Assembly (NCBI GenBank): GCA_028713125.1
Contig: JAQTOU010000004.1
Coordinates: 246,077-310,076 of the forward strand
Length of the DNA stretch: 64,000 nucleotides
Direction: 5' to 3'
From: Elusimicrobiales bacterium
Lineage (GTDB): Bacteria; Elusimicrobiota; Elusimicrobia; Elusimicrobiales; UBA9959
The notes beneath the pieces are model-generated. The model was not told where the DNA came from. It worked only from the letters and a program-made list of their open reading frames with translations, and made no database searches. The translations under genes and the position numbers were made by a program. Below, in pieces: positions 51,209 to 60,092 of this stretch; the first letter of the stretch is position 1; the number at the start of each line of letters is the position of its first letter.

Positions 51209-52426
51209 ATGAAAAAAATATTCATGCTGGCGGCGGCGCTGCTGTGCTTCTCCGGGGCGGCGGACGCGAAATGGTGGATCTTCGGCAAGACCGGCGGCGA
51301 GATAGGGCTGAAGTACCTGTACGTCAACAAGGTCTCGGCCGACGAGGCCGGGGCGAAAATGACGGTGTTCCGCGAAACGCTTGGCCCCGATGGCCAGGTG
51401 AAGATAACCGGGAAAGCCTCCGTGGGCAAGAGCGCCGTAGGGTCCGTGCGCATTTCGCTGGACGACAAGGCCACCTGGCAGGACGTGAAATTCTCCGAGA
51501 ACGGAGCTTTCGAATATTCTTTCAGGCCCGAGCCGGACAAGACCTACGCGATGCTGATCGAGATCACCGACACGGCCGGGAAGACCAACAAGGTGGACGA
51601 GACCCGCAAGGAAATCGTCCTCTCCGCGGAGAACATCCAGGCCAAAGTGCGCGAGGCGCTGGACTCGCTGTTCGACGCCTACAGCCGCGAGAATCTGCCC
51701 AAGTTCATGGCCGGCGTCGGCGAGGATTTTGCCGGCGACAAGGGAATACTTGAGCGCGCCGTGAAGCGCGACTTCGACGCGCTGAGCAATATAAACATGC
51801 GCTATACCATCAACAATGTCGCGGCCGGCGGGCAGGGCCGGGTGTTCGTCTCTATAACCTATAACCGCATGGTCCTGGTCAACAAGACCGGCGCTACCAG
51901 CACGGACTCCGGTTTCACGGAGTTCGTCTTTCACTCGGCCGAGGGCAAGCTCTCCCTGTACAGCATGAAACAGCCGCTGATGTTCGGCCTAAGCGACGCC
52001 GAAAATGTGGCCACCGGCATAGTGCAGGGCGGCGGCGCGGGCACCCTGGTGCTCGACGACAGCGGGAGCCTCGGGACCGGCCAGCTGGTCAGCATCGCCT
52101 GCTCCGGGACGAACGCCCCGGCGTACAAGTTCTCGACCGGGGAAAAAGCCTGCGGCCCGAACTTCGATATCTGGTTCTACGAAGCGGTGAACGGTATCGG
52201 TTATTACAATACCTTCCAGGCCAAAGAGTTTACCGGCCCGCTCTCGGACCTGACCTCCTCCGAAGTAAGGAACTTGAGCGGCTACGCTGGCGGCGGCAAC
52301 ATCGCTCCGGCGGCTGTCGGCAATTCCTACTGCTTCAACCAGGGCGCCGACTTCTACTGCGTCGAACCGGCCTCGCTGCCGGCCACCGGCAGCTTCAGTG
52401 TGACCTTCAGAGTAAAAAAGTTCTAA
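51209..52426 (+). CDS. Secreted protein with Ig-like and NTF2-like domains
   Basis: The product has 405 residues with a signal peptide (MLAAALLCFSGAADA). Residues about 50-125 form an Ig-like beta domain ending NGAFEYSFRPEPDKTYAM; about 130-260 an NTF2/SnoaL-like alpha+beta domain (REALDSLFDAYSRENLPKFM and onward); about 270-405 a Cys-containing domain (SIACSGTNAPAYKFSTGEKA, then NSYCFNQGADFYCVEP). The Ig-like plus NTF2-like pair recurs at the C-terminus of the next gene, where the matching text is NGAFDYEFEPKPGETYYI. The role is unknown; the protein is probably periplasmic or extracellular. GAGG lies before the start. Confidence 0.7.
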   Translation: MKKIFMLAAALLCFSGAADAKWWIFGKTGGEIGLKYLYVNKVSADEAGAKMTVFRETLGPDGQVKITGKASVGKSAVGSVRISLDDKATWQDVKFSENGAFEYSFRPEPDKTYAMLIEITDTAGKTNKVDETRKEIVLSAENIQAKVREALDSLFDAYSRENLPKFMAGVGEDFAGDKGILERAVKRDFDALSNINMRYTINNVAAGGQGRVFVSITYNRMVLVNKTGATSTDSGFTEFVFHSAEGKLSLYSMKQPLMFGLSDAENVATGIVQGGGAGTLVLDDSGSLGTGQLVSIACSGTNAPAYKFSTGEKACGPNFDIWFYEAVNGIGYYNTFQAKEFTGPLSDLTSSEVRNLSGYAGGGNIAPAAVGNSYCFNQGADFYCVEPASLPATGSFSVTFRVKKF

Positions 52427-52479
52427 TACACGCGAACAAGGGACCGGGCGGCCGGTCCCTTCGCTTTCCGGAGCGAGAT

Positions 52480-55400
52480 ATGAAAACAAAGATCCATGCC
52501 GTGCTCGCGGCCCTGGCCCTGTTGACCCTGGCGCCGATCCGCCTCCCTGCCGCCGATTCCATGGCGAAGCTCACCAAAGAGCTAATCATGAAGGAACTGG
52601 ACGCTAAGATGGGCGCCTACAAGGACCAGTGGGATTACTGGAACGGGATAAAGAACGATATCGTCACCGGCGACATAGATTCGCTCGTTAATAAAGCGGT
52701 TGACGAAGCGGTGCGCCAGACCAAGGAAAAGATCAAAGAGGCCAAGGACAAGACCAGCAACTGGGAGGTTGGCTGGATGATCTTCGAGAAGCTCGCACCC
52801 GAGGCCCTGGCGCCCATAGCTGTTCTCAAAGGCACAAGCGAGTTCGTGCACGACCGCACGCAGGCCTGGCTGGACTGGGCGATAAAGAACCGCGAGGAAG
52901 ATTTTTACAATATGGTCCTGGACCCGGAGAAGTCGCCCGACACGGCCAGGCTGGACGCGAACTGGAACGATTACGAGACCTGGATAGTGCCAACGGGGCA
53001 GGCGGACCACTCTGTGCTGTATGTTAAACGCAAGGAAGTCCTGGCCAAGAATAAAGCCAACTACCAGAAGCGCCGCGCGGAACTTGTGGAGAAAGAGAAC
53101 CGGCGCAGTTCGGCGCACTCGATACAGGAATTAAAGACGAAGCTCGCCAAACGCCTCAACTCGATACGCAGGGAAACGGAAAGGGAAGTTAAGGACGGCT
53201 CGTATCTGCTCGGCCTGGCCAAGCTGCCGCAGACCGAGGAAAATATCCTGCGGTACATGAACGATATCCCGTTCCGCAACGAGCTGGTGCGGAAATGGTG
53301 GAAGATGGTGGAGGACCACCAGGCCGCCGCCGACGCTGAGACCCCGCTGGGCAAAGCGGCGCAGATCATGGTCCAGGCCGAGGACAAGCCCTCCCAGACC
53401 CCTGATTATTCGGGCGTGCTTAAAGAATACGGGCTCAACGCCGACCGCTTCGTCACGAACAATATAGCGGCCTCAGAATTTACCACGGCGAGGGACGCGC
53501 TCGACAGCGCCGCCAGCGCCTTGGCCCAGTCCTGCATAGACGTCTGCCGCGGGATGGTGGAGCAGTCCCCGGAAAGGAAAAGCTGCTATAACGGCTGCGA
53601 AGCGGCTCTTAAGGATTTCAGCGACCGCAGGGAACAGGTGAACAAGAACCTGGGAGACCTCCTGTCCTCCGCGCGCGCGGGGCTCGAAGTCCGGCGCGCG
53701 GACATGGAGAAAAAACCGCTGGAGGACTATTACAACAAGCTGGCCTCGGAATATAATTCCCTTTCCTGGGCGGGGGAAAAAGACCGTGAGGACGGCCTGA
53801 TGGCTTCCTGCGGTAGCGGCGACAGCGACACCTGCGTCGGGGCCTGGCAGGTCAGCTGGGAATATTACTGGTCGGGAGTACAGGGCACCCCGCCCAAGCG
53901 GATGATAAAACTGGAAGAGATGCGCAAGAATTCGGAGCGCCTGGCCCACACCGCGGCCGTCTACGCCACGCTTAGCGACCTCGCCGCCGCCAAGGGGAAG
54001 GACTTCCGGGACCGCGCCGCGGCCTACCAGGAGGAGCTTGGCGCCGAAATGAGCAAGTACGCCGAGCTTTACCAGAAGAACGAAGCTATGGCGCAGTTTA
54101 TGAAGATCCCCTGCTACGATTTCGCGACGCAGACCCGCAGCCTGGACGAGGCTATGAAGCGTTTCTCCAATCCGCGCGACTTCGTTTCGCCCCTCTACAT
54201 TAACGCCCTGTATACGGGCAAGAACAGGGCCCTCAAAGAGCGCGCGGCCTGGGCGGAGGAGATCGCCGCCAACGAGAAAGAACTGCCGGCCGCGAGGCAA
54301 AGCGTCGCCGAGGTCGAGAGCCTGTCCTCGTGGGGGTACAAAGGCAAAACGGAAAAGCTGGACCAGAAATTCCTGGAAACCTATTTCGACTCCGAATGGA
54401 AGGGCTTCCTCGTCGATTTCCTGCAGGGCGCCCTGGTCCTGCTCGACGAGAGCACCATGGGCGCGCTCTACGACAACTCCAACAAGAAACAGTACGCCAC
54501 TTTCGGCGGCGGCCAGAAACCCGTAAGCGAGATCTCGGCTTCCCCCTCGTACGTTTCCCTGGCCGAGCACAGGGCCAGGCTCGAGGCGTTCGCAAAGAAG
54601 CTGGCCGAACTGAAGGACCTGGACCTGGAACAGCGGCTGGCCAAGGCCGAGGCCGCCTATTCCTCCCTGTCCGGCGCCGCCGGGAAAATGCGCGTCCCGT
54701 CCGAAGAACTGATAACCCTGGTGCAGACCGCGCGGCGGCTGAGCGGCGGAATGGGCCGGCTGCTGACCCCCGGGCTTTCCGAAGTTTATAAAGGCGGGAG
54801 GACGCTGGATTACCCGACCCTGGAGGCGGCTTACTCCAGGTATGAAAAGAAAATAATTGCCGCCGAGGAATATGAAAAGAAAGCGATAGAGGCCTGCCAG
54901 CGGGCCAAGGCCGATCCGAAGTTCGACTACCGGGACTTCACTTCGGCGCTGCTCGGGGCCGGCAAATGGAAGCCCGCCAAAGAGACGGAGCGGGCCTGCG
55001 CCGAGGCCAACGGCGCGAAGTACGACGCCGAAGAGAAAGCTTACCGCAAATTCACGCCTTTCGCCGAAGCGACCGTGGCCGGCAGGCCGATTTCGGCCGG
55101 GACGCTGAACCTGAAGGCGGCCGACCTGCCCGGCGGCAAGGTCCGGGTGCGCGGGACGCTGGTCCCGGAGACGGCGGATTACCGGCAGGTCTATATCACC
55201 TTGAACGGAGATTTCGGCTCGCTTTATAAATCGCAGCTGGCCGATATCGTGAACGGGGCTTTCGATTACGAATTCGAACCCAAGCCGGGCGAGACCTATT
55301 ACATAGCGGTCAAAGCGCTGGGCCCGGACGGCCTGGCCTCGGTGCCCTTCCCCGGCGGCGGCGCCTTCCTGACCCTGAAATACGAGCAGGGGGACAAGAC

Positions 55401-55770
55401 GGAGGAGATACGCGCCTTTTATGAGAAGTTCCGCGAAGCCTACGAGGGGCGCAGCGTCCCGGGCGTCATGGCCCTGATCTCGCCGGACTGGGGCGCCGGC
55501 GCCGAGGACGTTTCTGTCCAGGACCTGGAAGAGAACCTGCGGACCAACTTCCGCCTTTACGACGAGATAAAATTCTCTCTCTCCGGGCTCAAGGTTACCA
55601 CGGAGAGCGGCGCTTACCAGGCCTGCTATGAAACCCTGATAACCAGCCGCATCTTCAAGCGCAACCTGAAACACGAGGAAAAATCCCGGGTCTGCGACCA
55701 GCTCAAGCCGGAAGGCGGCAAGCTGCGCATCACTCGCACTCTCTCCGGGAGCTACTGGTACGTGAAATGA
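52480..55770 (+). CDS. Large secreted helical protein with the same Ig/NTF2 C-terminus
   Basis: The product has 1096 residues and a signal peptide (LAALALLTLAPIRLPAA). Residues about 30-860 are mostly charged helix or coiled coil without repeats that I recognise, with a few Cys clusters (SCIDVCRGMVEQSPERKSC, then SCGSGDSDTC). About 870-960 is an Ig-like domain (GGKVRVRGTLVPETADYRQV), and 975-1096 an NTF2-like domain (IRAFYEKFREAYEGRSVPGV). The last two domains are paralogous to domains 1-2 of the preceding gene, so the two genes probably share a partner or substrate. Exported; no membrane segment besides the signal. Function unknown. Confidence 0.72.
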   Translation: MKTKIHAVLAALALLTLAPIRLPAADSMAKLTKELIMKELDAKMGAYKDQWDYWNGIKNDIVTGDIDSLVNKAVDEAVRQTKEKIKEAKDKTSNWEVGWMIFEKLAPEALAPIAVLKGTSEFVHDRTQAWLDWAIKNREEDFYNMVLDPEKSPDTARLDANWNDYETWIVPTGQADHSVLYVKRKEVLAKNKANYQKRRAELVEKENRRSSAHSIQELKTKLAKRLNSIRRETEREVKDGSYLLGLAKLPQTEENILRYMNDIPFRNELVRKWWKMVEDHQAAADAETPLGKAAQIMVQAEDKPSQTPDYSGVLKEYGLNADRFVTNNIAASEFTTARDALDSAASALAQSCIDVCRGMVEQSPERKSCYNGCEAALKDFSDRREQVNKNLGDLLSSARAGLEVRRADMEKKPLEDYYNKLASEYNSLSWAGEKDREDGLMASCGSGDSDTCVGAWQVSWEYYWSGVQGTPPKRMIKLEEMRKNSERLAHTAAVYATLSDLAAAKGKDFRDRAAAYQEELGAEMSKYAELYQKNEAMAQFMKIPCYDFATQTRSLDEAMKRFSNPRDFVSPLYINALYTGKNRALKERAAWAEEIAANEKELPAARQSVAEVESLSSWGYKGKTEKLDQKFLETYFDSEWKGFLVDFLQGALVLLDESTMGALYDNSNKKQYATFGGGQKPVSEISASPSYVSLAEHRARLEAFAKKLAELKDLDLEQRLAKAEAAYSSLSGAAGKMRVPSEELITLVQTARRLSGGMGRLLTPGLSEVYKGGRTLDYPTLEAAYSRYEKKIIAAEEYEKKAIEACQRAKADPKFDYRDFTSALLGAGKWKPAKETERACAEANGAKYDAEEKAYRKFTPFAEATVAGRPISAGTLNLKAADLPGGKVRVRGTLVPETADYRQVYITLNGDFGSLYKSQLADIVNGAFDYEFEPKPGETYYIAVKALGPDGLASVPFPGGGAFLTLKYEQGDKTEEIRAFYEKFREAYEGRSVPGVMALISPDWGAGAEDVSVQDLEENLRTNFRLYDEIKFSLSGLKVTTESGAYQACYETLITSRIFKRNLKHEEKSRVCDQLKPEGGKLRITRTLSGSYWYVK

Positions 55771-55806
55771 CCGCGGCGGCCTGAAGCCGGCGGCGGAAGA
55801 TCGGCG

Positions 55807-56679
55807 ATGAACGCTATGTCCATGGATACTGGTAAAATCGCGGGTAAAAAAAAGGGCGGCGCTGCGGCGCCCGGCTTCCTGCACAGCGGGCGGCTTGGCT
55901 TCGTTAAAAACGCCGTCGAGATAGAGCTTACGACGCGGTGCAATCTCGGCTGCTACAACTGCGACCGCTCCACCAGGCAGGCGCCCTCCGGCGAATCGAT
56001 GTCCCTGGGCCAGCTTCGGTTCTTCATGCTTGAATCCCTCAGGCTCGGCAGGAAGTGGGATTATATTTCCATCCTCGGGGGGGAGCCGACCCTGCACCCG
56101 CGGCTCCTGACCATCCTCGAGGATTTCAGGCGTCTCGGTTTTAATACCGCGAACATACAGATAATTTCAAACGGCTACGGCCGGGAAGTGCGCTCCGCGC
56201 TCAAGCGCCTGCCGCCCTGGCTGGTGATCAACGACACCAGGAAGAGATCTCCGGTCCAGCAGTTCCGGCTTTTCAATCTCGCTCCCGCCGATTTCGGGGT
56301 AAAGAGCGCCTCGCCCTGCCTCATCCCGCAGAACTGCGGCCACGGCCTGAGCCGCTACGGCTATTATCCCTGCGGCGCCGGGGCGAGCATCGACCGGGTC
56401 TTCGGCTTCGACATAGGCATAAAGCGCCTGCGGGACCTGACCCCTGAGAACACCAGGAAGCAGCTTAAGCTCCTTTGCCGCTATTGCGGGCATTCCCCGT
56501 CTATAAATAAATACCTTGATTCATTAAAGCCGTGGGAAGAACGCGGTGTGTTTAAAGAAACAGCGCGTCTTTCCGCGTCCCGGCGGGCGCAATATACGGC
56601 CCCAGTCAGCAAATCCTGGCTAAAAGCTTACGAGAAATACCGGAAAAAGAAACCCGCGCTTCGGCTCTACGGAAAATAA
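55807..56679 (+). CDS. Radical SAM protein
   Basis: The product has 290 residues. CNLGCYNC (Cys 45, 49, 52) is the 4Fe-4S/SAM motif CxxxCxxC, preceded by VEIELTTR and followed by YISILGGEPTLHP, the GGEP SAM-binding strand. The C-terminal half has further Cys (SPCLIPQNCGHG, YYPCGAGA, LLCRYCGHSP) that could hold an auxiliary cluster in SPASM style. The N-terminal 25 residues are basic and Gly-rich. The substrate is unknown; no candidate precursor peptide is evident nearby. GGAAG precedes the start. Probably last gene of the 49587 unit. Confidence 0.82.
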   Translation: MNAMSMDTGKIAGKKKGGAAAPGFLHSGRLGFVKNAVEIELTTRCNLGCYNCDRSTRQAPSGESMSLGQLRFFMLESLRLGRKWDYISILGGEPTLHPRLLTILEDFRRLGFNTANIQIISNGYGREVRSALKRLPPWLVINDTRKRSPVQQFRLFNLAPADFGVKSASPCLIPQNCGHGLSRYGYYPCGAGASIDRVFGFDIGIKRLRDLTPENTRKQLKLLCRYCGHSPSINKYLDSLKPWEERGVFKETARLSASRRAQYTAPVSKSWLKAYEKYRKKKPALRLYGK

Positions 56680-56704
56680 ACAGTTCCAGCCGTCCTTCCG
56701 GGTG

Positions 56705-56733
56705 TTGAAGTATCGGGAGGTCGGTGCTATACT
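56705..56733 (+). promoter_or_regulatory. Promoter of the DUF6125-like gene
   Basis: TTGAAG (56705-56710), a 17-nt spacer and TATACT (56728-56733). A leader of about 58 nt with AAGGAGAGC precedes the ATG at 56798. Confidence 0.7.
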
Positions 56734-56797
56734 ATTTATGCAGCGCCACAGATTCAAAGAGACACCTGCCGCACATTGTCAGACCAAGGAGAGCTGA

Positions 56798-57352
56798 ATG
56801 AACCCTGATACGGACGTTAAAAAGCGCGGCGACGATTGCCTGAATATATTAAGCGAGCTTCCCAAAGAAGAGCTGGTAAAGATAATTATAGACGACGCCA
56901 AGAACTGGCTGGCTCACGATGGCCTCTGGTTCCAGGCGGTGGACAGCCTGCACGGCATGGAACAGGCCATAAAAGCGGACGCAATGGCCTGGGAAAAATT
57001 TACCGTTATTGAAGCGAAGAGGATAATGGAGCGGCTGGGCATCGCGCCCGGCGGCGGTCTGAAGGCGCTCGGGGAATGCCTGAAGCACCGGCTTTACGCG
57101 CGGCTGAATTCTCAGAGATTCGAGCTCCTGACCGAAAAAAAAGCCGTTTTTTACATGCTGGACTGCCGCGTGCAGTCGGCGCGCAAGAGGAAGGGGTTGC
57201 CTGATTTTCCGTGCAAGTCCGTCGGCATCGTGGAATACGCCGGCTTTGCCAGGACCGTGGACCCGCGTATCGAGACGCACTGCCTGGCCTGCCCGCCTGA
57301 TAATCATCCGCCCGAGTACTGGTGCGGCTGGGAATTTGTCCTGGGAAAGTAA
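56798..57352 (+). CDS. DUF6125 / ATC-hydrolase-like protein
   Basis: The product has 184 residues and is cytoplasmic. An N-terminal helical part (LSELPKEELVKIIIDDAKNW) leads to a C-terminal part with MLDCRVQSARKRKGLPDFPC and CLACPPDNHPPEYWCGWEF. This Cys-rich pattern, RKGLPDFPCKSVG with CxxCPPD and W-x-F, is that of the DUF6125 and L-2-amino-thiazoline-4-carboxylate hydrolase-like group; that family attribution is from memory. It has a good promoter and AAGGAG. It lies between two radical SAM genes on opposite strands. The substrate is unknown. Confidence 0.6.
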   Translation: MNPDTDVKKRGDDCLNILSELPKEELVKIIIDDAKNWLAHDGLWFQAVDSLHGMEQAIKADAMAWEKFTVIEAKRIMERLGIAPGGGLKALGECLKHRLYARLNSQRFELLTEKKAVFYMLDCRVQSARKRKGLPDFPCKSVGIVEYAGFARTVDPRIETHCLACPPDNHPPEYWCGWEFVLGK

Positions 57353-57362
57353 AAAGTCCCGC

Positions 57363-58196
57363 TCAGCTGTCAGGGGCGGAAAAGCCGCAGGAAGCGCAGT
57401 AGCCGGGCATAGCGGTTTTCCCGGCTATGCTGTCCCTCAGGGCAAGCGCCCGGGGGCTGTTCAGGATAGCGGCCAGCTGTTCCTCTTTTATATTCCCCAA
57501 AGCCAGGGCCCCGTCGAAATCAGCGCAGCACGGAACTACCCGGCCATCGCATAAAATCCCGAAATGATGCCGCAGGCCGAGGCAGCTCTTTTTTTGTTTG
57601 CCCCCGGAGCCTCCGGGCCAGTCAAAAATACCGCCGAAATTCAGATACACTCCCTCCCGCAGTTTAAGCCCGTCCCTGACCTGCTCATAAGAGCCTTCCA
57701 GGGTCAGGCTTTCCAGGATCGCGGCTTTTGTCTCCTTAATGAAAGGGTCCCCGGGGTTTCCGCGCAGGCGGAAGCTGACTATAAGTCCCTGCGGTTTCCG
57801 CAGGGCGAAATCGGTGAGCCGGAGCAGGGTTTGGGCCCGAAGCGGGGGGGGCAGGCCGGCTAAAGCGTGAAGCGACACCGAGACCTGCCCCAGGGCTTTT
57901 TCCCTGAAGATCCCTTCTCCGAATTTGTCCAGCAGCACCCCGTTAGTTACGAGGTTGACTTTAAGGCCCAGGCGCGAGCAAGCGCCGAGTATCTCCGGGA
58001 AGCGCGGGTGCATCAGCGGCTCTCCCAGCAGGTGCAGGAAGATGACCGAAGCCAGCTCCCCGGCCTGGGCGGCCGCGGACTCGAAGGTCTCGAGCGGCAT
58101 GAAAGAGCCCGGGCGCGAGGATGAAGCGCAGAAGCCGCAGGCCAAGTTGCAGCTGTTGGTGATCTCTATAAAAGCGCGCCTGAAAGCTTTTTTCAT
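57363..58196 (-). CDS. Radical SAM/SPASM-domain protein
   Basis: The product has 277 residues. SCNLACGFC (Cys 16, 20, 23) is the radical SAM cluster motif, followed by IFLHLLGEPLMHP (GEP motif) and VNLVTNGVLLD. Near the C-terminus come CLGLRHHFGILCDGRVVPCC, ALGNIKEE and YCASCGFSAPDS, the SPASM arrangement that binds an auxiliary 4Fe-4S cluster. Such enzymes often modify peptides or serve as anaerobic maturases; no substrate is apparent here. It is convergent with the DUF6125-like gene with an 10-nt gap. Confidence 0.88.
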   Translation of the reverse strand: MKKAFRRAFIEITNSCNLACGFCASSSRPGSFMPLETFESAAAQAGELASVIFLHLLGEPLMHPRFPEILGACSRLGLKVNLVTNGVLLDKFGEGIFREKALGQVSVSLHALAGLPPPLRAQTLLRLTDFALRKPQGLIVSFRLRGNPGDPFIKETKAAILESLTLEGSYEQVRDGLKLREGVYLNFGGIFDWPGGSGGKQKKSCLGLRHHFGILCDGRVVPCCADFDGALALGNIKEEQLAAILNSPRALALRDSIAGKTAMPGYCASCGFSAPDS

Positions 58197-58222
58197 CCAG
58201 TAATAATTATAGCAGTCGGCCG

Positions 58223-58495
58223 CTACAATTTAAGCGCTTCGGTTATCTCAATGAGGTCGGTTTCGTTCAGCGGCCGGTCCGTCTCCGCCAGCCACTCCGC
58301 TTTTACCTGCGGCCGCCAGGAGTTTTCGGCCGTTATTCTTGCGATAAGCGCGCCGTGGCTGCGCAGTTCGTAAAAGCGGCGAAGACCGCTCATCCCCGTG
58401 CCCCAGTCGGGCCGCTTGTAAACGAATACTATTTCGCCGTCCTCGCGGGTGGCGCAGTAGCCGCCGCTCATCCAGCCTTTTAATTGCCAGCTCAT
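58223..58495 (-). CDS. Small hypothetical protein
   Basis: The product has 90 residues, is soluble, and has no signal or membrane segment. AGGGGG lies 5-7 nt before the ATG, which supports the start. Sequence is of ordinary composition with Trp residues (WQLKGWMSGGY, KRPDWGTGMSG). No family recognised. It lies between two minus-strand genes in a likely operon with the radical SAM gene downstream. Confidence 0.6.
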   Translation of the reverse strand: MSWQLKGWMSGGYCATREDGEIVFVYKRPDWGTGMSGLRRFYELRSHGALIARITAENSWRPQVKAEWLAETDRPLNETDLIEITEALKL

Positions 58496-58513
58496 AAGTC
58501 CCCCTAAGTTAAG

Positions 58514-58705
58514 TCACAGGCCGCAGTTCGCCAGGCGCGACAGCTGCGCCTGCCTTTCCGTGGCCGCCTGCCAGAGGCGCAGCGAGAAGTATAAAGAAGA
58601 GTCTTCTCCCGCCCCCAGGGTGTAAACGCGCAGCCGGGCCTTGAATCTGCCGCCCATGAAGCCGGCGCGCGCGCTGATTATCGAACTCCTGTTTTTGTTG
58701 GTCAT
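58514..58705 (-). CDS. Very small hypothetical protein
   Basis: The product has 63 residues from the ATG at 58705; the ORF could extend to 58819 but TATGCT (58717-58712, minus strand) lies 6 nt before this ATG, like other leaderless starts here. Basic sequence (FMGGRFKARLRVYTLG, then LYFSLRLWQAATERQAQ). No family recognised. The reading frame may be chance. Confidence 0.4.
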   Translation of the reverse strand: MTNKNRSSIISARAGFMGGRFKARLRVYTLGAGEDSSLYFSLRLWQAATERQAQLSRLANCGL

Positions 58706-58865
58706 GCCCATAGCATAGCAGGCGAACCCGACAAGGGCGTGTCGGGTTGCAAAAGGCGATAAAATATTTTTGAGGGATCGGCCCTCCGTCCGGCAGCCAG
58801 GGCGGTTAAAATCCGCCATTGACTTCCGCCATCCCGTGCACTAGACTATATTCGCGGGCGAGATT

Positions 58866-60092
58866 ATGAAAATGTTAAGACTCTTCTTCCTCCTGGTCCT
58901 GGCGCAGCTGGCGGCTGCGGTTGTTCCCGCGCGGGCCGCTTCGGACCTGGACGGGTCGGCCCAGGAAGGTTCCGTCCTGTTCGACGGGGCGGGGCGCTAT
59001 TCCGCCGCAGTGTCGCCCGCCGCCACTCCAGAGGACAGGGCCAGGCTGCTCGCTGATTTTAAAAAACAGATCGTGATGAACGACCATGGGAACCCGGCCG
59101 AAAGGGCCGCCCTGGATTCAATGCTGGCCAGGATGATGGACAGCCCCACGGCCAGGGAAGTGGCGGCGAAGTTCGTGCAAGAGGGCGCAAGGGTGGAGAT
59201 CTCGCTTGAAGATATCCCCGGGAGCACGATCGCTACGGTGGAGGGCAAGAAGACTTTGTGGGGCACGCGCGGCTTTACCGAAACCTCGAAGGTCCCGCCC
59301 CGGGTGGTCCTGAATAAGTACTTCATGGAGAACGAAAGGGATTACGGGATAGGTACCCTGTCGCACGAGACGCTGGGGCACGCCTTCGAGGCCCAGCGGG
59401 CCGGCCCCGAGCTGCGTGGCCTCTACCTCTACAACACCGACGAGGAGGAGAACGCCCGGATGATAGGCTGGCTGGTCCGGACAGAGCTGGAGGTCAAGCC
59501 GGAGGCCGAGATCTGGAGATACATGGAGAGCCCGGAGGCGAACGCCGAATCCCTTAAGATGGCGTCCGTCTATTACGCCCTGACCCTTACCAGCGAGGAG
59601 ATGAAGGACCCTGTGCCCGCTTATGAAAAACGCCTGGCCGACGCCGGGAAGGCGCTGGAGCAGCTTGCCGGGAGGATCGAAAAGTATGAGGAGTGGAAAA
59701 AGATAATCGCGCATCTGGTGAACGACCATAAGATGGATGCGGCCTCTTTCCAGTCCAGGCGGGACGACGTGGAGAACGCTTTGAAAGGCATCCCGAAAAG
59801 CCAGAAAAATTACACGGACATAAAAACCGCCCTGCAGGACCGGTTAACTTATTTCGCTACGGATAAAGGTAAGCAGTATCTGCTGGCGCTGGCCGCGGAA
59901 TCGGAGAACGAGTACTTCAAGAATAAGGACGCAGTTATTTTGGACCGCCGCGGTAGGCTTTCCGGCCTGCTGATCGGCAAGCCGCAGGAGAGCACCGCTC
60001 CGCCTCCCCTGGCGGGGCAGATCACCTGGCAGCAGCTGGCTGAACTCGCAAAAAAGGACAAGGAGTCCTGCTCCCTCGGAGGCGCCAGATGA
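58866..60092 (+). CDS. Secreted putative metallopeptidase with HExxxH motif
   Basis: The product has 408 residues with signal peptide (LLVLAQLAAAVVPARA). The centre reads SHETLGHAFEAQ with His 167, Glu 168 and His 172: an HExxxH motif with three residues between Glu and His, as in dipeptidyl peptidase III (HELLGH), not the common HExxH. DEEENAR at 192-198 is in the right place for a third ligand and resembles the DPP III EExxA segment. The rest does not look like DPP III and is helical (AGKALEQLAGRIEKYEEWKK). Probably a zinc peptidase in the periplasm. The stop overlaps the next start as ATGA. TTGACT-17-TAGACT or TATATT is a likely promoter. Confidence 0.62.
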   Translation: MKMLRLFFLLVLAQLAAAVVPARAASDLDGSAQEGSVLFDGAGRYSAAVSPAATPEDRARLLADFKKQIVMNDHGNPAERAALDSMLARMMDSPTAREVAAKFVQEGARVEISLEDIPGSTIATVEGKKTLWGTRGFTETSKVPPRVVLNKYFMENERDYGIGTLSHETLGHAFEAQRAGPELRGLYLYNTDEEENARMIGWLVRTELEVKPEAEIWRYMESPEANAESLKMASVYYALTLTSEEMKDPVPAYEKRLADAGKALEQLAGRIEKYEEWKKIIAHLVNDHKMDAASFQSRRDDVENALKGIPKSQKNYTDIKTALQDRLTYFATDKGKQYLLALAAESENEYFKNKDAVILDRRGRLSGLLIGKPQESTAPPPLAGQITWQQLAELAKKDKESCSLGGAR

